Numbered from the stretch's first letter, positions 17,786 through 26,468 are shown. The stretch: DNA of 64,000 nt from Paenibacillus sp. XY044 (GCF_002257645.1 NZ_NQMO01000001.1:1412065-1476064); one strand, 5' to 3'. Notes: generated by a model from the letters alone, not told the origin. A program made the numbers and translations.

Positions 17786-18499
17786 ATGCCGCAGAGTCAG
17801 AAAGTACTGATCGTCGATGATGAGGAAGATATCGTTAAGCTTTTGAAAACCGTTCTCCTGAAAGAAGGATTTGAGCATGTGTTTACCGCTTTTTCCGCGA
17901 ATGAAGGCTGGCAGCAGTTTCAGGACAAGCGCCCTGACGTCGTCATCCTGGATATTATGCTGCCGGACGGAGAAGGCTATGACGTCTGCAAGCAAATCCG
18001 CAGCGTTTCGAATGTACCGATTTTTTTCCTATCCGCCAAGACAGAGGAAATCGATAAAATACTCGGATTTGCCATCGGTGGCGACGACTACATTACCAAA
18101 CCGTTCAGCCCGAAGGAAGTGGCATACCGGATCAAAGCCCGGTTTCGCAGGCAGGAAGCTGCCTCTGAGGATGTGGAAAGAGAGCATATTGTGCAAGCAG
18201 GCCCGTTTGTGCTTGACGAGCAAAAAATCGAACTGAAGAAAAACGGCGAAATGATCGAGCTGAAGCCGAAAGAGCTGGGTTTGTTCACCCATCTGCTGAA
18301 GCACCCGAACCAGATCATCAGCAAAGAGAGCCTGTATGACCAGGTGTGGGGAGAGGACTCTTTCGGTTACGATAATACCGTGATGGTCCACATTCGGCGG
18401 CTCCGGGAAAAAATCGAAGACGATCCTTCCAATCCGCAGTACTTGGTCACGGTAAAGGGACTGGGGTACAAGCTGGCCCTGGAGGGCGCGAAGCGATGA
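17786..18499 (+). CDS. OmpR-family response regulator
   Basis: 237 residues. Receiver domain 1-120 with the acidic pocket DDEED (11-15), phospho-acceptor Asp56 in VVILDIMLP, and the conserved Lys in YITKPF. The winged-helix DNA-binding domain covers about 130-232 (LKPKELGLFTHLLKH; DNTVMVHIRRLREKI). AAAGGAGGT precedes the ATG at 17786. The stop overlaps the kinase start by 4 bases (ATGA), so they are a coupled pair. The direct repeats at 12266-12317 are its best candidate target. Confidence 0.93.
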   Translation: MPQSQKVLIVDDEEDIVKLLKTVLLKEGFEHVFTAFSANEGWQQFQDKRPDVVILDIMLPDGEGYDVCKQIRSVSNVPIFFLSAKTEEIDKILGFAIGGDDYITKPFSPKEVAYRIKARFRRQEAASEDVEREHIVQAGPFVLDEQKIELKKNGEMIELKPKELGLFTHLLKHPNQIISKESLYDQVWGEDSFGYDNTVMVHIRRLREKIEDDPSNPQYLVTVKGLGYKLALEGAKR

Positions 18500-19947
18500 A
18501 ATGGAGGCTCACCGGAAGGTACCTGTCATCCGTGGTTCTCATCGTCGTCATCGTCATTTTTATGAATATCCTGGTTGTATCCGGCATTTATGCCAACCAG
18601 TTTGCCTTTCCTCATTTTTCTTTTCAAAATGAAAAAAACAATCCGGAAGCGATCACCCGGTCGTTCGGCAAAGAGATCATGTTCGCCGATTCGGGGATGA
18701 CGGTGACCGGAGAGGGAAAGGAAATGCTTGACCGCAATCAGGCGTGGATCCAAGTTTTGGACGAGGACGGCCGGCAGGTGTACGGCTACCATGTACCCGC
18801 GGATGCAAAAACCAAATATACGCCGATGGATATGGTCCAGACTTACAAGTATATGGAAAAAGAGCTTATGTCGACCGTTTTTGTCGGGGAAAAGCAGGGG
18901 AAACAGCAGCGCTACAGCTATTTAATCGGTTTTATGAATACTTATATGGAGCGGAATGTCCTTACATATGACATTCGCTCCGTTGTACGCTTCTTCAAAA
19001 TCGGAAGCTTGGCCGTCATCGGTGTCGACGGGCTCATCGCGCTGTGCATCGCTTACCTGTTCAGCAAAAGGCTGACCCGTCCGCTTCGTACCCTGATCGA
19101 TGCGATCAAGCAGCTTGCTCATAAAAAATACGGGATTCATTACGAGCCCAAAGGGGTATACAAGGACGTGTTTCATCATGTCAACCTGCTGAGCGCGGAA
19201 CTGAAAGCGAGCGAGGCCGAACGTAAAAAGCTGGACCGCATGAAGGAAGAATGGATTGCAAACATCACGCATGATATCAAAACGCCGCTGGCTTCGATCC
19301 AAGGATACGCCGAAATGATGAGAGACAAGGATTATGAGTTTACGACCGGAGAAATGCAAGATTACGCTGAAATCATTGAACGGAAATCCCACTACTTGAA
19401 AGACGTTATCGAGGATTTGAACCTGTCCACCCGCCTTAAAAACAAAAATATCACGCTCAACCTGAAAAGCGTCAATCTGGTCAGCCTGGTACGCAGCGTC
19501 GTCATCGATGTGCTGAATGATCCCCGCTACAGCGGCCGGAACATCGATTTCAGCTACAGTGAAGAGACGATCCAGGAAAAAGTGGACGACCTCCTCATTC
19601 GCAGGGCAGTCAGCAATTTGATATACAATGCGATGGTTCACAATGATGAGGATACGGTCATTGAGGTGGGGGTTGCAAGAACGGCGGGTTCGGTGTCGAT
19701 TATCGTAGAGGATCATGGGAAAGGCATCCGTGAAGAGGAACTGGAACGGATTTTTGACCGCTATTACCGCGGGACCCATACGGGCGAGCAGCATAAAGGC
19801 TCCGGACTGGGTATGGCTATTTCGCACGATATCGTCAAGGCGCACGGGGGAGAGATCCGCGTCACCAGCGTGCTCCATCAAGGAACGAGGATCGAAATCA
19901 GGCTTCATCTGCTTGCAGAAGTTCACAGATCCGATGAGATCTTATAA
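18496..19947 (+). CDS. Sensor histidine kinase with extracellular domain
   Basis: 483 residues. Helix 1 at about 11-33, extracellular domain of about 135 residues, helix 2 at about 168-190, HAMP-like linker, HisKA with phospho-acceptor His259 in ANITHDIKTP, and an HATPase domain with NLIYNAMVHN, DHGKGI and GSGLGMA. Bce-type kinases (BceS, YxdK) are about 330-350 residues, have almost no extracellular loop and sense through the transporter. This one is built as a direct extracellular sensor. It overlaps the regulator gene by 4 bases and ends the module. The ligand is unknown. Confidence 0.92.
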   Translation: MKWRLTGRYLSSVVLIVVIVIFMNILVVSGIYANQFAFPHFSFQNEKNNPEAITRSFGKEIMFADSGMTVTGEGKEMLDRNQAWIQVLDEDGRQVYGYHVPADAKTKYTPMDMVQTYKYMEKELMSTVFVGEKQGKQQRYSYLIGFMNTYMERNVLTYDIRSVVRFFKIGSLAVIGVDGLIALCIAYLFSKRLTRPLRTLIDAIKQLAHKKYGIHYEPKGVYKDVFHHVNLLSAELKASEAERKKLDRMKEEWIANITHDIKTPLASIQGYAEMMRDKDYEFTTGEMQDYAEIIERKSHYLKDVIEDLNLSTRLKNKNITLNLKSVNLVSLVRSVVIDVLNDPRYSGRNIDFSYSEETIQEKVDDLLIRRAVSNLIYNAMVHNDEDTVIEVGVARTAGSVSIIVEDHGKGIREEELERIFDRYYRGTHTGEQHKGSGLGMAISHDIVKAHGGEIRVTSVLHQGTRIEIRLHLLAEVHRSDEIL

Positions 19948-20065
19948 TATAAAGACGACGTTTCAAATCGACGACCTCGGTTTTCGCCTGGCTCGTTCGG
20001 TTTTCTCTCAACAGGCGGGAGAAGGGCAGTCATTCGGATAGGTAGCCTGCCTCATTCAAATCATA

Positions 20066-20100
20066 GAAGAAGGGCCACCCTTTGCGGGCGGCCCTTCTTC
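20066..20100. terminator. Bidirectional terminator
   Basis: GAAGAAGGGCC (20066-20076) pairs perfectly with GGCCCTTCTTC (20090-20100). It separates the convergent kinase and epoxide hydrolase genes. Confidence 0.8.
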
Positions 20101-20102
20101 AG

Positions 20103-21329
20103 TTACCGGCGGCCGCGAAAGGTCCGCCGCAAATCATCAACCCACTGCTCAGGAACTTCCCACGGTATAAAGTGTCCTCCTTCCTCATGGGCTGTAATGT
20201 TCACATGGTTGTACCACGCAGCGCGGTCGGTCTTGAGAAAATGATCGACGCGTTGATCGGTCGTCACGCCGGGTGGATTTTCGTAGCCGACGAAAGTGAT
20301 GCCGGTCGGCGCTTCAATAACAGGCTGGCGTGGATGGGAGGGCTCCCATGGATACCGGTTGTTATTGGCATACACACGCATTGACGTTTCGATGGCGTTA
20401 TTGACCCAGAAAATCATAGCGTGCGTAAGCAAATCATCTTTGGAGAACACTTGTTCAATGCTGCCTTTGTTGTCGCTCCACTTGATCCAGCGTTCGAGGA
20501 TCCAGGCGAGCATGCCGACGGGGGAATCACCGAGTCCGTAAGCGAGTGTGCCTGGATCCAGAACGTGCACGGCAAGATGCGAAGCAAACCGGCGATCCAG
20601 CTTCAACATTTGATGGCGGATCTCTCCAGGCAGGTCTTCCGGAATCGGTCGTCCGCCGGCATAATCCCAGGCGCGTTCCCCGTTAAAGAAGTCCAGTTTG
20701 AGAGCCGAACCGATATGAATTCCATAAAGCTCGGCTCCGTATTTATGCCCGAGTTGACCGGTAACCAGCGCGCCGACATCGCATCCGGCAGCAGCATACT
20801 TCTCGTATCCGAGAATGTCCGTCATAAGGGTGTGCCACAGATCGGCCATCTTCCAGAAGTTCATGTCCGGATGGTCGGGAAGCGGAGCAGAGAAGCCGAA
20901 GCCCGGCAGGGATGGGACGATGACGTCAAAAGCGTCGGAGGGATCACCTCCATGCGCGCCCGGGTCCGCGAGCGGATCCACCACTTTGGACCAATGCCAG
21001 AACGTCCAGGGCCAGCCATGGGACAAAATGAGGGGAACAGGGTTTGGCCCGGCTCCGGGCTTGCGCATAAAATGGACAGGCACACCTTCGACTTTGACTT
21101 GGTAATGCTCATAGGCGTTGATCGCCTTCTCGGATTTACGCCAGTCGAATTCGTGAATCCAGTATTCGACGAGCGTTTTCAGATCATCGCGGCGTACGCC
21201 GTAGTAACCGTCTTCATTGCCGGCATCGAGGGGCCATCTGACAGAGGTAAGACGACGGTTCAGATCCTTCAGCACTTCGTCGGAAACATGGATGGGACTT
21301 GCTTTAAGCGGAAAAACGGCATGGGACAT
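20103..21329 (-). CDS. Epoxide hydrolase (microsomal-type, alpha/beta hydrolase)
   Basis: 408 residues. The N-terminal EHN segment (about 1-110) and the alpha/beta hydrolase core match the mEH-like group. The oxyanion motif HGWP is at 104-107, the nucleophile Asp184 lies in AGCDVGA, and the catalytic His is in EEGGHFIPWE near the C-terminus. It opens epoxides to diols by a covalent ester intermediate. AGAGGAGGATAAAC precedes the ATG at 21329. Transcribed after marR (64-base gap), so probably repressed by it. It faces no P450, but one is 9 kb away. No secretion signal. Confidence 0.92.
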   Translation of the reverse strand: MSHAVFPLKASPIHVSDEVLKDLNRRLTSVRWPLDAGNEDGYYGVRRDDLKTLVEYWIHEFDWRKSEKAINAYEHYQVKVEGVPVHFMRKPGAGPNPVPLILSHGWPWTFWHWSKVVDPLADPGAHGGDPSDAFDVIVPSLPGFGFSAPLPDHPDMNFWKMADLWHTLMTDILGYEKYAAAGCDVGALVTGQLGHKYGAELYGIHIGSALKLDFFNGERAWDYAGGRPIPEDLPGEIRHQMLKLDRRFASHLAVHVLDPGTLAYGLGDSPVGMLAWILERWIKWSDNKGSIEQVFSKDDLLTHAMIFWVNNAIETSMRVYANNNRYPWEPSHPRQPVIEAPTGITFVGYENPPGVTTDQRVDHFLKTDRAAWYNHVNITAHEEGGHFIPWEVPEQWVDDLRRTFRGRR

Positions 21330-21393
21330 AGTTTATCCTCCTCTGACGTGATATGGAGCTGACGAAAAGGCGCACGATCAATCGAAAAATCCG

Positions 21394-21840
21394 CTAAGCG
21401 TCGCCGGCAATCTCGACCAGCCGCCTCAATGCCGGGATGGCGCCAGCTATCGCCTGTCTCTCTTCAGGCGTGAGATGTTCGGCAAAACCGGCAATCCGTC
21501 TGATCCGTTCCTGGCGCCGGGAATCGATCACGTTAGCTCCCTGGGGGGTAATATGTACGAGAACTACGCGCCCGTCATTCGGATCGGACCTTCGTTCTAC
21601 GAGACCGTCCCGTTCCAGCCGGGTTACAATTTGCGTGATCGCCGACTGGGTAACCTGCTCCGTAGCGGTCAGCTCCGTCAGGCGCATCGGACTGGTTTGG
21701 GTCAGCGTGTGCAGAACCGACAATGTGGTAAAACTCAGCTTATCAATGGAAGGCAGGCGGATGTTAATTCGGGTCAAGTTTTCAATCACTTTGACGAAAT
21801 TAGCGACATCCAGTTCATTGGCGTGATGTTTATTTTTCAT
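21394..21840 (-). CDS. MarR family transcriptional regulator
   Basis: 148 residues. The winged helix spans about 40-100: LTELTATEQVTQSAITQIVTR is the recognition region, and LERDGLVERRSDPNDGRVVLVHIT is the wing with the characteristic DxR. Ends with dimerisation helices. It is first in an operon with the epoxide hydrolase. No Shine-Dalgarno is seen: the palindrome at 21844-21859 occupies that place, so repression and translation may be linked. The ligand would be expected to relate to the epoxide substrate. Confidence 0.9.
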   Translation of the reverse strand: MKNKHHANELDVANFVKVIENLTRINIRLPSIDKLSFTTLSVLHTLTQTSPMRLTELTATEQVTQSAITQIVTRLERDGLVERRSDPNDGRVVLVHITPQGANVIDSRRQERIRRIAGFAEHLTPEERQAIAGAIPALRRLVEIAGDA

Positions 21841-21843
21841 GTC

Positions 21844-21859
21844 TTGATTATATAATCAA
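21844..21859. promoter_or_regulatory. Perfect palindrome, probable MarR operator
   Basis: TTGATTATATAATCAA is a 16-base perfect palindrome ending 3 bases before the marR start codon. Size and AT-content fit MarR operators; autoregulation is inferred. Confidence 0.65.
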
Positions 21860-21989
21860 CTTATATAAATGTCTAATATAAATGGGATGGTTGAAATGTG
21901 GATGTGAATGATTTTTGTGGATTCGCATCATAATAGCAGGATGAAAGCAGGATCTGCTCCAAACACCATGATGAAACGAGTGATGAGGC

Positions 21990-22943
21990 TTGAGATGGAT
22001 ATCCGCGGCATGCCTCCTGTTCATGCTGCTGCAAAACCCGACTGCAGATCAAGAACAGGCACTGGATAAGCTCACAGTCACCCATGAAGGAAAAACGATA
22101 TCCGTACTCAAGCGGGATGCGCACGCCTTTGGGGTTTTTCCACTATTGGATAAGGAACAATATAACGAGTGGGTTAACGAACTGGACCGGAAAACCTATA
22201 AAGAAGCGCAAAACGCCAGATTTGATGCCAGCGGGCGCATTGTCGAGGGGCAGAACGGGTATAAGCTTGACCGCAGGGCCTTTTTAATGAAGTATTATGC
22301 GTATCTGTACGAGACGAGCGGGCCGGCCGTGATTGAGGTTCCGACCTATCCGATATACCCGAGAGTCGATACGGAACTGCTCGCTTCCTTGCGTTCCAAG
22401 CAAATCGGTTATTATATTACATATTACAACGCCGGCAACCGAGACCGATCGCATAATATTGCCCTGGCGGCCGAAGCGATTGACGGTACCGTTATCTTTC
22501 CCGGCGAAAGGTTTTCATTTAACAGGGTGGTTGGCATACGAACGACGGGAAAGGGATACCGCCGGGCCGGTGTCATTGTACGGGGCGAATTATCCGAAGG
22601 CGTAGGCGGCGGCATCTGCCAGGTGTCCTCGACCTTGTTTAATGCCGCCGATCGGGCAGGGCTGAAGATCGTGCAGCGGTATTCCCACAGCCGTCACGTG
22701 CCTTATGTCCCTTCAGGCCGAGATGCAACGGTAAGCTGGGGCGGACCGGATTTCGTATTTGACAACGCGTACAACCAGCCGGTCCTTCTGCGCGCATTTG
22801 CAGGTGGAGGCAGCATGGGCGTGTCCATTTTCTCGTCAGACGTCATCGAATACTTCCCGAAAAAGGTCCCGAGCATTTCTAATCATCTGCCTGAAGAAAT
22901 ACGCGACATTTCCGCAAGCCCGACTCCAAGCCCCGAGCATTAA
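21990..22943 (+). CDS. VanW family secreted protein
   Basis: About 317 residues. The C-terminal part has the VanW core: NIALAAEAIDGTVIFPGERF, then GVGGGICQVSSTLFNAA with a conserved Cys, and FDNAYNQPV. VanW-type proteins are cell-envelope proteins of unknown catalytic role that occur with some vancomycin clusters and many Bacillota. The frame opens only after a stop at 21984, so the first possible start is TTG 21990 (followed by RWISAACLLFMLLQ, a signal core). The ATG ATG AAA CGA in another frame at 21968 would give the missing basic n-region MMKRVMRL, which suggests a one-base shift. Confidence in the family is high; the start is uncertain. Confidence 0.85.
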   Translation: MRWISAACLLFMLLQNPTADQEQALDKLTVTHEGKTISVLKRDAHAFGVFPLLDKEQYNEWVNELDRKTYKEAQNARFDASGRIVEGQNGYKLDRRAFLMKYYAYLYETSGPAVIEVPTYPIYPRVDTELLASLRSKQIGYYITYYNAGNRDRSHNIALAAEAIDGTVIFPGERFSFNRVVGIRTTGKGYRRAGVIVRGELSEGVGGGICQVSSTLFNAADRAGLKIVQRYSHSRHVPYVPSGRDATVSWGGPDFVFDNAYNQPVLLRAFAGGGSMGVSIFSSDVIEYFPKKVPSISNHLPEEIRDISASPTPSPEH

Positions 22944-23000
22944 AATTAGGCCGCAAGCTTACAATTGACACGATTTTCACTTCCCCCATATCCAATGAAG

Positions 23001-24437
23001 TTAACTGCTCAGGCTCCGCAGGGCACGGGCAAATCCGGCGATGCCTTGTCCAATGCATTCCGTCTTTGCACGCGCGAACGTAAAGCGGACATATCCGGAA
23101 TCGGAACCGTATACGCTGCCAGGCACAAATACGACACCGTTTCGGATCGCCGCTTCCAGCAGCTTCGCATCGTTTACTTGAGGAGACAGCTTGCACCACA
23201 AATGATGTCCGCCTCGCGGAATATGGAATTGAATCAATCCCGGCAGTTCCTTTTGCAGCGCTTCGATCAGAAGATCACGTTTATACATCAGATTTGCACG
23301 CAAGCGGCCAAGATGAGGTTCAAAAAAGTCCGATTCCAAAAACTGCGCCGCCACCTGCTGGGGAATGACACTAAGTCCAAAATCCATCTGCTGCCTGGCA
23401 TCCGCCAATCTCTGCACGACGGAATTGGGGGCAACCATCCAACCGATTCGCAGTCCCGAAGCCGCGATTTTGGAAAAAGATCCGATGTAAATGACGGAAC
23501 CGGACGTATCGGTCGATTTTAAAGGCAAACGCGATAAACCTTCATAGTCGGTTAGACTGTAAGGATCGTCTTCGACGATGGGCAGTCCCAGCTCGCTTGC
23601 GATATGAAGGAACTTTAGGCGCCTTTCGCCAGATAGAAGCGCCCCCGTTGGATTTTGAAAATTCGGAGTAGTAAAGATCATCTTGATCCGGTGCTTCTGG
23701 TACAATGCACGAATATCTTCCGGTCTCATGCCGTCTTGATCTACGGGAAGCCGGAAGATTCTTAGCCCAGCCGACTGAAACATCGGCAGCGAATAACAAT
23801 AGGAAGGGTCTTCGATTGCGACGGCGTCACCGGGGGACAGCAGGCATTGCGTGATTAAAAATAAGGACTGCTGAGATCCTGACGTAATCAGGATGGACGA
23901 TTCCGTCGCATGTACTCCGCGGTATTCGGCCAAATATTGAACCAATGCTTGCCGAAGCGGGGTATATCCCTGCGGGTTGTCGTATCCCAAATACGAAGCA
24001 TATTGATGGCTGCTCATGATTTCACTGATTTCTCGGGTCGGGGCCAAATCCGCCGCAAGTTCTCCGCTCGCAAAATCGACTAGGGAAGGATCCTGGTTCA
24101 GGGCCTCCCGAATTCTCCGGAGAAAAGGAAGGTTCGGAAGAAAGCTTCCGCCTTCGGCATACCTGTTCCAGTTCGGTGTATGTTTAGGCGAAGCGCCCCA
24201 TTTGAATTGGCTCACCCGGGTTCCGCTGCCGGAGCGGCTTTCGATAATTCCTAGCGATCGGAGTTCCGCAAAAGCCTGCACGACCGTGCTCCGGTTTACG
24301 CCGATCTTCTCGGCCAGTTTCCTTTCCGAAGGAAGCAGGCTGCCGGGCGGAAATTCTCCGAACGAAATTCGCTGTTCGATGTGGTCGGCAATTTGCTGAT
24401 ACAGCGATTTTTTACTTTGACGGTCAAGTATCCACAA
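23001..24437 (-). CDS. MocR/GntR regulator with aminotransferase-like domain
   Basis: 478 residues. N-terminal GntR winged helix (LPSERKLAEKIGVNRSTVVQ) joined to a type-I aminotransferase fold; the PLP lysine lies in YIGSFSKIAASGLRIGW, and the DDPYSLTDY segment binds the cofactor. MocR proteins sense PLP or amino-acid derived ligands and regulate transporters or vitamin B6 and GABA genes. I choose the TTG at 24437 (LWILDRQSKKSLYQQ), which has GAGGAAG 8 bases before it; the frame continues to 24461 without a ribosome site. It faces a small membrane protein gene, its most likely target. Confidence 0.88.
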   Translation of the reverse strand: MWILDRQSKKSLYQQIADHIEQRISFGEFPPGSLLPSERKLAEKIGVNRSTVVQAFAELRSLGIIESRSGSGTRVSQFKWGASPKHTPNWNRYAEGGSFLPNLPFLRRIREALNQDPSLVDFASGELAADLAPTREISEIMSSHQYASYLGYDNPQGYTPLRQALVQYLAEYRGVHATESSILITSGSQQSLFLITQCLLSPGDAVAIEDPSYCYSLPMFQSAGLRIFRLPVDQDGMRPEDIRALYQKHRIKMIFTTPNFQNPTGALLSGERRLKFLHIASELGLPIVEDDPYSLTDYEGLSRLPLKSTDTSGSVIYIGSFSKIAASGLRIGWMVAPNSVVQRLADARQQMDFGLSVIPQQVAAQFLESDFFEPHLGRLRANLMYKRDLLIEALQKELPGLIQFHIPRGGHHLWCKLSPQVNDAKLLEAAIRNGVVFVPGSVYGSDSGYVRFTFARAKTECIGQGIAGFARALRSLSS

Positions 24438-24675
24438 TGTTTTCACTTCCTCGAAAAACAATTGATCGGCTCATTTTGATCATACCTTCCAATATATCTT
24501 ATTTGCTTAACCATTTCCGTCTTTTTCCCGCCGAAAGTATTGCGATTTATTGAACATGGCCGGTTTATTTATTGAAATGGATGGTCCGGGAACGATTTCA
24601 ATGGCTGGTGTGCTCACGCCCGATGGTGATTATAATGAAACTGCATCAAATCTACTAGACGGGCGGGTGAACAGC

Positions 24676-24876
24676 ATGGTCTGGCTTATGGTTCTTGCCG
24701 TGATCGTTTTAATATGGGGACTCTTCGCAACGATGAGAATTGGACAATCCCAAAGCAATAAAGAACAAAACCCACAATATTTCCAGGATACGGGCAAAAA
24801 ATGGTTTAGGCTTCTCGGCTTCTATTTAATCAGCATCGTTGCAGCAGCCATACTTATCATGATATTGATCAAATAA
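24676..24876 (+). CDS. Hypothetical small membrane protein, 66 aa
   Basis: Two hydrophobic segments, MVWLMVLAVIVLIWGLFATM at the start and FYLISIVAAAILIMILI at the end, joined by a polar loop with KEQNPQYFQDTGKKW. No known family. The ATG at 24676 has only a weak GGGCGGG upstream. The open frame continues upstream to 24550 with less membrane-like sequence, so the start is uncertain. It is divergent from the MocR regulator, whose usual targets are adjacent. Confidence 0.55.
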   Translation: MVWLMVLAVIVLIWGLFATMRIGQSQSNKEQNPQYFQDTGKKWFRLLGFYLISIVAAAILIMILIK

Positions 24877-24925
24877 GACAGCATGAGCAGATGAACAAAT
24901 AAATGTAAAATATTATAAATAAAGG

Positions 24926-24954
24926 TTGTTAATGTTATTCGAAACGGATATACT
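24926..24954 (+). promoter_or_regulatory. Sigma-A promoter for the GH16 gene
   Basis: TTGTTA (24926-24931), exactly 17 bases, TATACT (24949-24954). Predicted start near 24961, giving a leader of about 170 bases in which I recognise no riboswitch. Confidence 0.65.
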
Positions 24955-24959
24955 ATCAA

Positions 24960-24973
24960 TGTAAGCGCTTGCT
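24960..24973. promoter_or_regulatory. CcpA cre site
   Basis: TGTAAGCGCTTGCT fits the cre consensus TGWAARCGYTWNCW at every position and lies at the predicted transcription start. Glucose repression of the glucanase gene by CcpA would be expected. Confidence 0.8.
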
Positions 24974-25129
24974 TTAATAGATTGAGACTTCTAGATTTCC
25001 CTGCCGTTGTACCAATCCAAGCATAAAGCGAGGTGATTTCCGTCCCGATGGCGGGCTCTTTGATGATACAGCGATGATCTTCCTTAAAGTGTCTGTGACG
25101 TTTTCCCAATATGATGAGGAGGGAACAAG

Positions 25130-26362
25130 ATGCTGAAAAAAGGATTATTCGGAATCATCATGATCAGTCTTATGATAGCTTTATTTCCTGTCAAACAGGC
25201 GAGTGCAGCTCCGAACTGGAAGCTGGTATGGAGCGATGAATTCGACGGAACTTCGCTGAACCGTTCCAATTGGACTCCGGAGATCGGCACCGGCAGCGGC
25301 GGATGGGGAAACAACGAGCTTCAATACTATACGGACCGGTCGCAGAACTTGCAGGTTACCGGAGGAAATCTGGTGATTACGGCAAGAAAAGAGTCTTACG
25401 GCGGAATGAATTACACCTCGGCACGAATCAAAACGCAAAACCTGAAAACTTTCACGTACGGCAAAATAGAGGCAAGGATCAAGCTGCCTTCCGGGCAAGG
25501 CCTGTGGCCGGCGTTCTGGATGCTGGGCAGCAATATCAGCACGGTTGGATGGCCATACAGCGGGGAAACGGACATCATGGAGCGGGTCAATAACAATCCC
25601 TACGTTAACGGCACCGTTCACTGGGATGCGGGTGGGCATGCGGAGTACGGCAGAGTATCGGGCAACCTCGATTTTTCCCAATACCATGTGTACAGCGTCG
25701 AATGGGATGCGAAGTGTATCCGCTGGTTCGTCGACGGGCAGCAATTCAATGAATTCTATATCGAGAACGGCACCGGAAATACCGAGGAATTTCAGCGGCC
25801 GTTCTTCCTGCTCCTGAACCTTGCGGTCGGCGGCAACTGGCCGGGTGCTCCGAACGATTCGACTCCGTTCCCGTCCCAATTGCTCGTGGACTATGTCCGC
25901 GTATATCAGGACAATGGCCAGTCCAGCGCGATCAGCAACGGGGTCTATACGTTGGCCTCCAAGGCGAGCGGAAAAGTGATGGATGTGGTCGACGTGTCCA
26001 TGGCGAGGGGGGCCAAAATCCAGCAGTGGACGAATTATACCGCCAGCAACCAGCAATTCCGGATCGAAAGCACGGGTGACGGTTATTACAAGCTTACAGC
26101 CGTACACAGTGGCAAGGTGCTGGATGTCCCGAATTCGTCAACGGCGGCCGGTGTCCAGCTGCAGCAGTGGGATGACAACGGAACGAACGCGCAAAGATGG
26201 AGCATCATCGATGCAGGAGGAGGATATTACAAGCTGGTTTCTAAAGTTAGCGGGCTCGCCGTTGACGTATCCGGTTCATCCACAGCGGATGGTGCGGCCG
26301 TTCAGCAGTGGACGGATAACGGCACGGATGCCCAGAAATGGGCCTTAACCAAAATCAATTAA
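25130..26362 (+). CDS. Secreted GH16 endo-beta-glucanase with ricin-type CBM13
   Basis: 410 residues. Signal peptide 1-26, cleaved after ASA. The GH16 catalytic domain (about 27-262) has ETDIME with nucleophile Glu146, Asp148 and acid/base Glu151, so it hydrolyses beta-1,3 or mixed beta-1,3-1,4 glucans such as laminarin. The active-site loop SGETDIM lacks the lichenase-type spacing. Residues about 270-410 are three ricin-B trefoil repeats with QQW-type motifs (CBM13), which bind the polysaccharide. GAGGAGGGAAC precedes the ATG. Under a cre site and followed by a terminator. The Thr at the second site position is less common than Ile. Confidence 0.93.
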   Translation: MLKKGLFGIIMISLMIALFPVKQASAAPNWKLVWSDEFDGTSLNRSNWTPEIGTGSGGWGNNELQYYTDRSQNLQVTGGNLVITARKESYGGMNYTSARIKTQNLKTFTYGKIEARIKLPSGQGLWPAFWMLGSNISTVGWPYSGETDIMERVNNNPYVNGTVHWDAGGHAEYGRVSGNLDFSQYHVYSVEWDAKCIRWFVDGQQFNEFYIENGTGNTEEFQRPFFLLLNLAVGGNWPGAPNDSTPFPSQLLVDYVRVYQDNGQSSAISNGVYTLASKASGKVMDVVDVSMARGAKIQQWTNYTASNQQFRIESTGDGYYKLTAVHSGKVLDVPNSSTAAGVQLQQWDDNGTNAQRWSIIDAGGGYYKLVSKVSGLAVDVSGSSTADGAAVQQWTDNGTDAQKWALTKIN

Positions 26363-26371
26363 GGCTCGATC

Positions 26372-26401
26372 AAGCAGTCCTCTTTCGGACTGCTTTTTTT
26401 G
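26372..26401 (+). terminator. Terminator after GH16 gene
   Basis: AAGCAGTCC (26372-26380), loop TCTTTC, GGACTGCTT (26387-26395), T-run. Confidence 0.9.
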
Positions 26402-26468
26402 TACGTGGCTGCTGAGAAACGCCTTTCATCAGATGCGCAATCGATAATAAACCTATGGATTGTTGACA

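Noticed and set aside
18922..19926. 334-codon minus frame opposite the sensor kinase
   Set aside because: It lies exactly over the kinase with its H, N and G boxes intact, and has no domain of its own.
20421..21362. 313-codon open frame on the plus strand opposite the epoxide hydrolase
   Set aside because: The minus-strand protein shows the full catalytic set of an epoxide hydrolase; the opposite frame has no domain and no ribosome site.
24974..25129. Riboswitch or RNA leader in the GH16 5' untranslated region
   Set aside because: The leader is about 170 bases long, but I could not find a known riboswitch core or a terminator/antiterminator pair.
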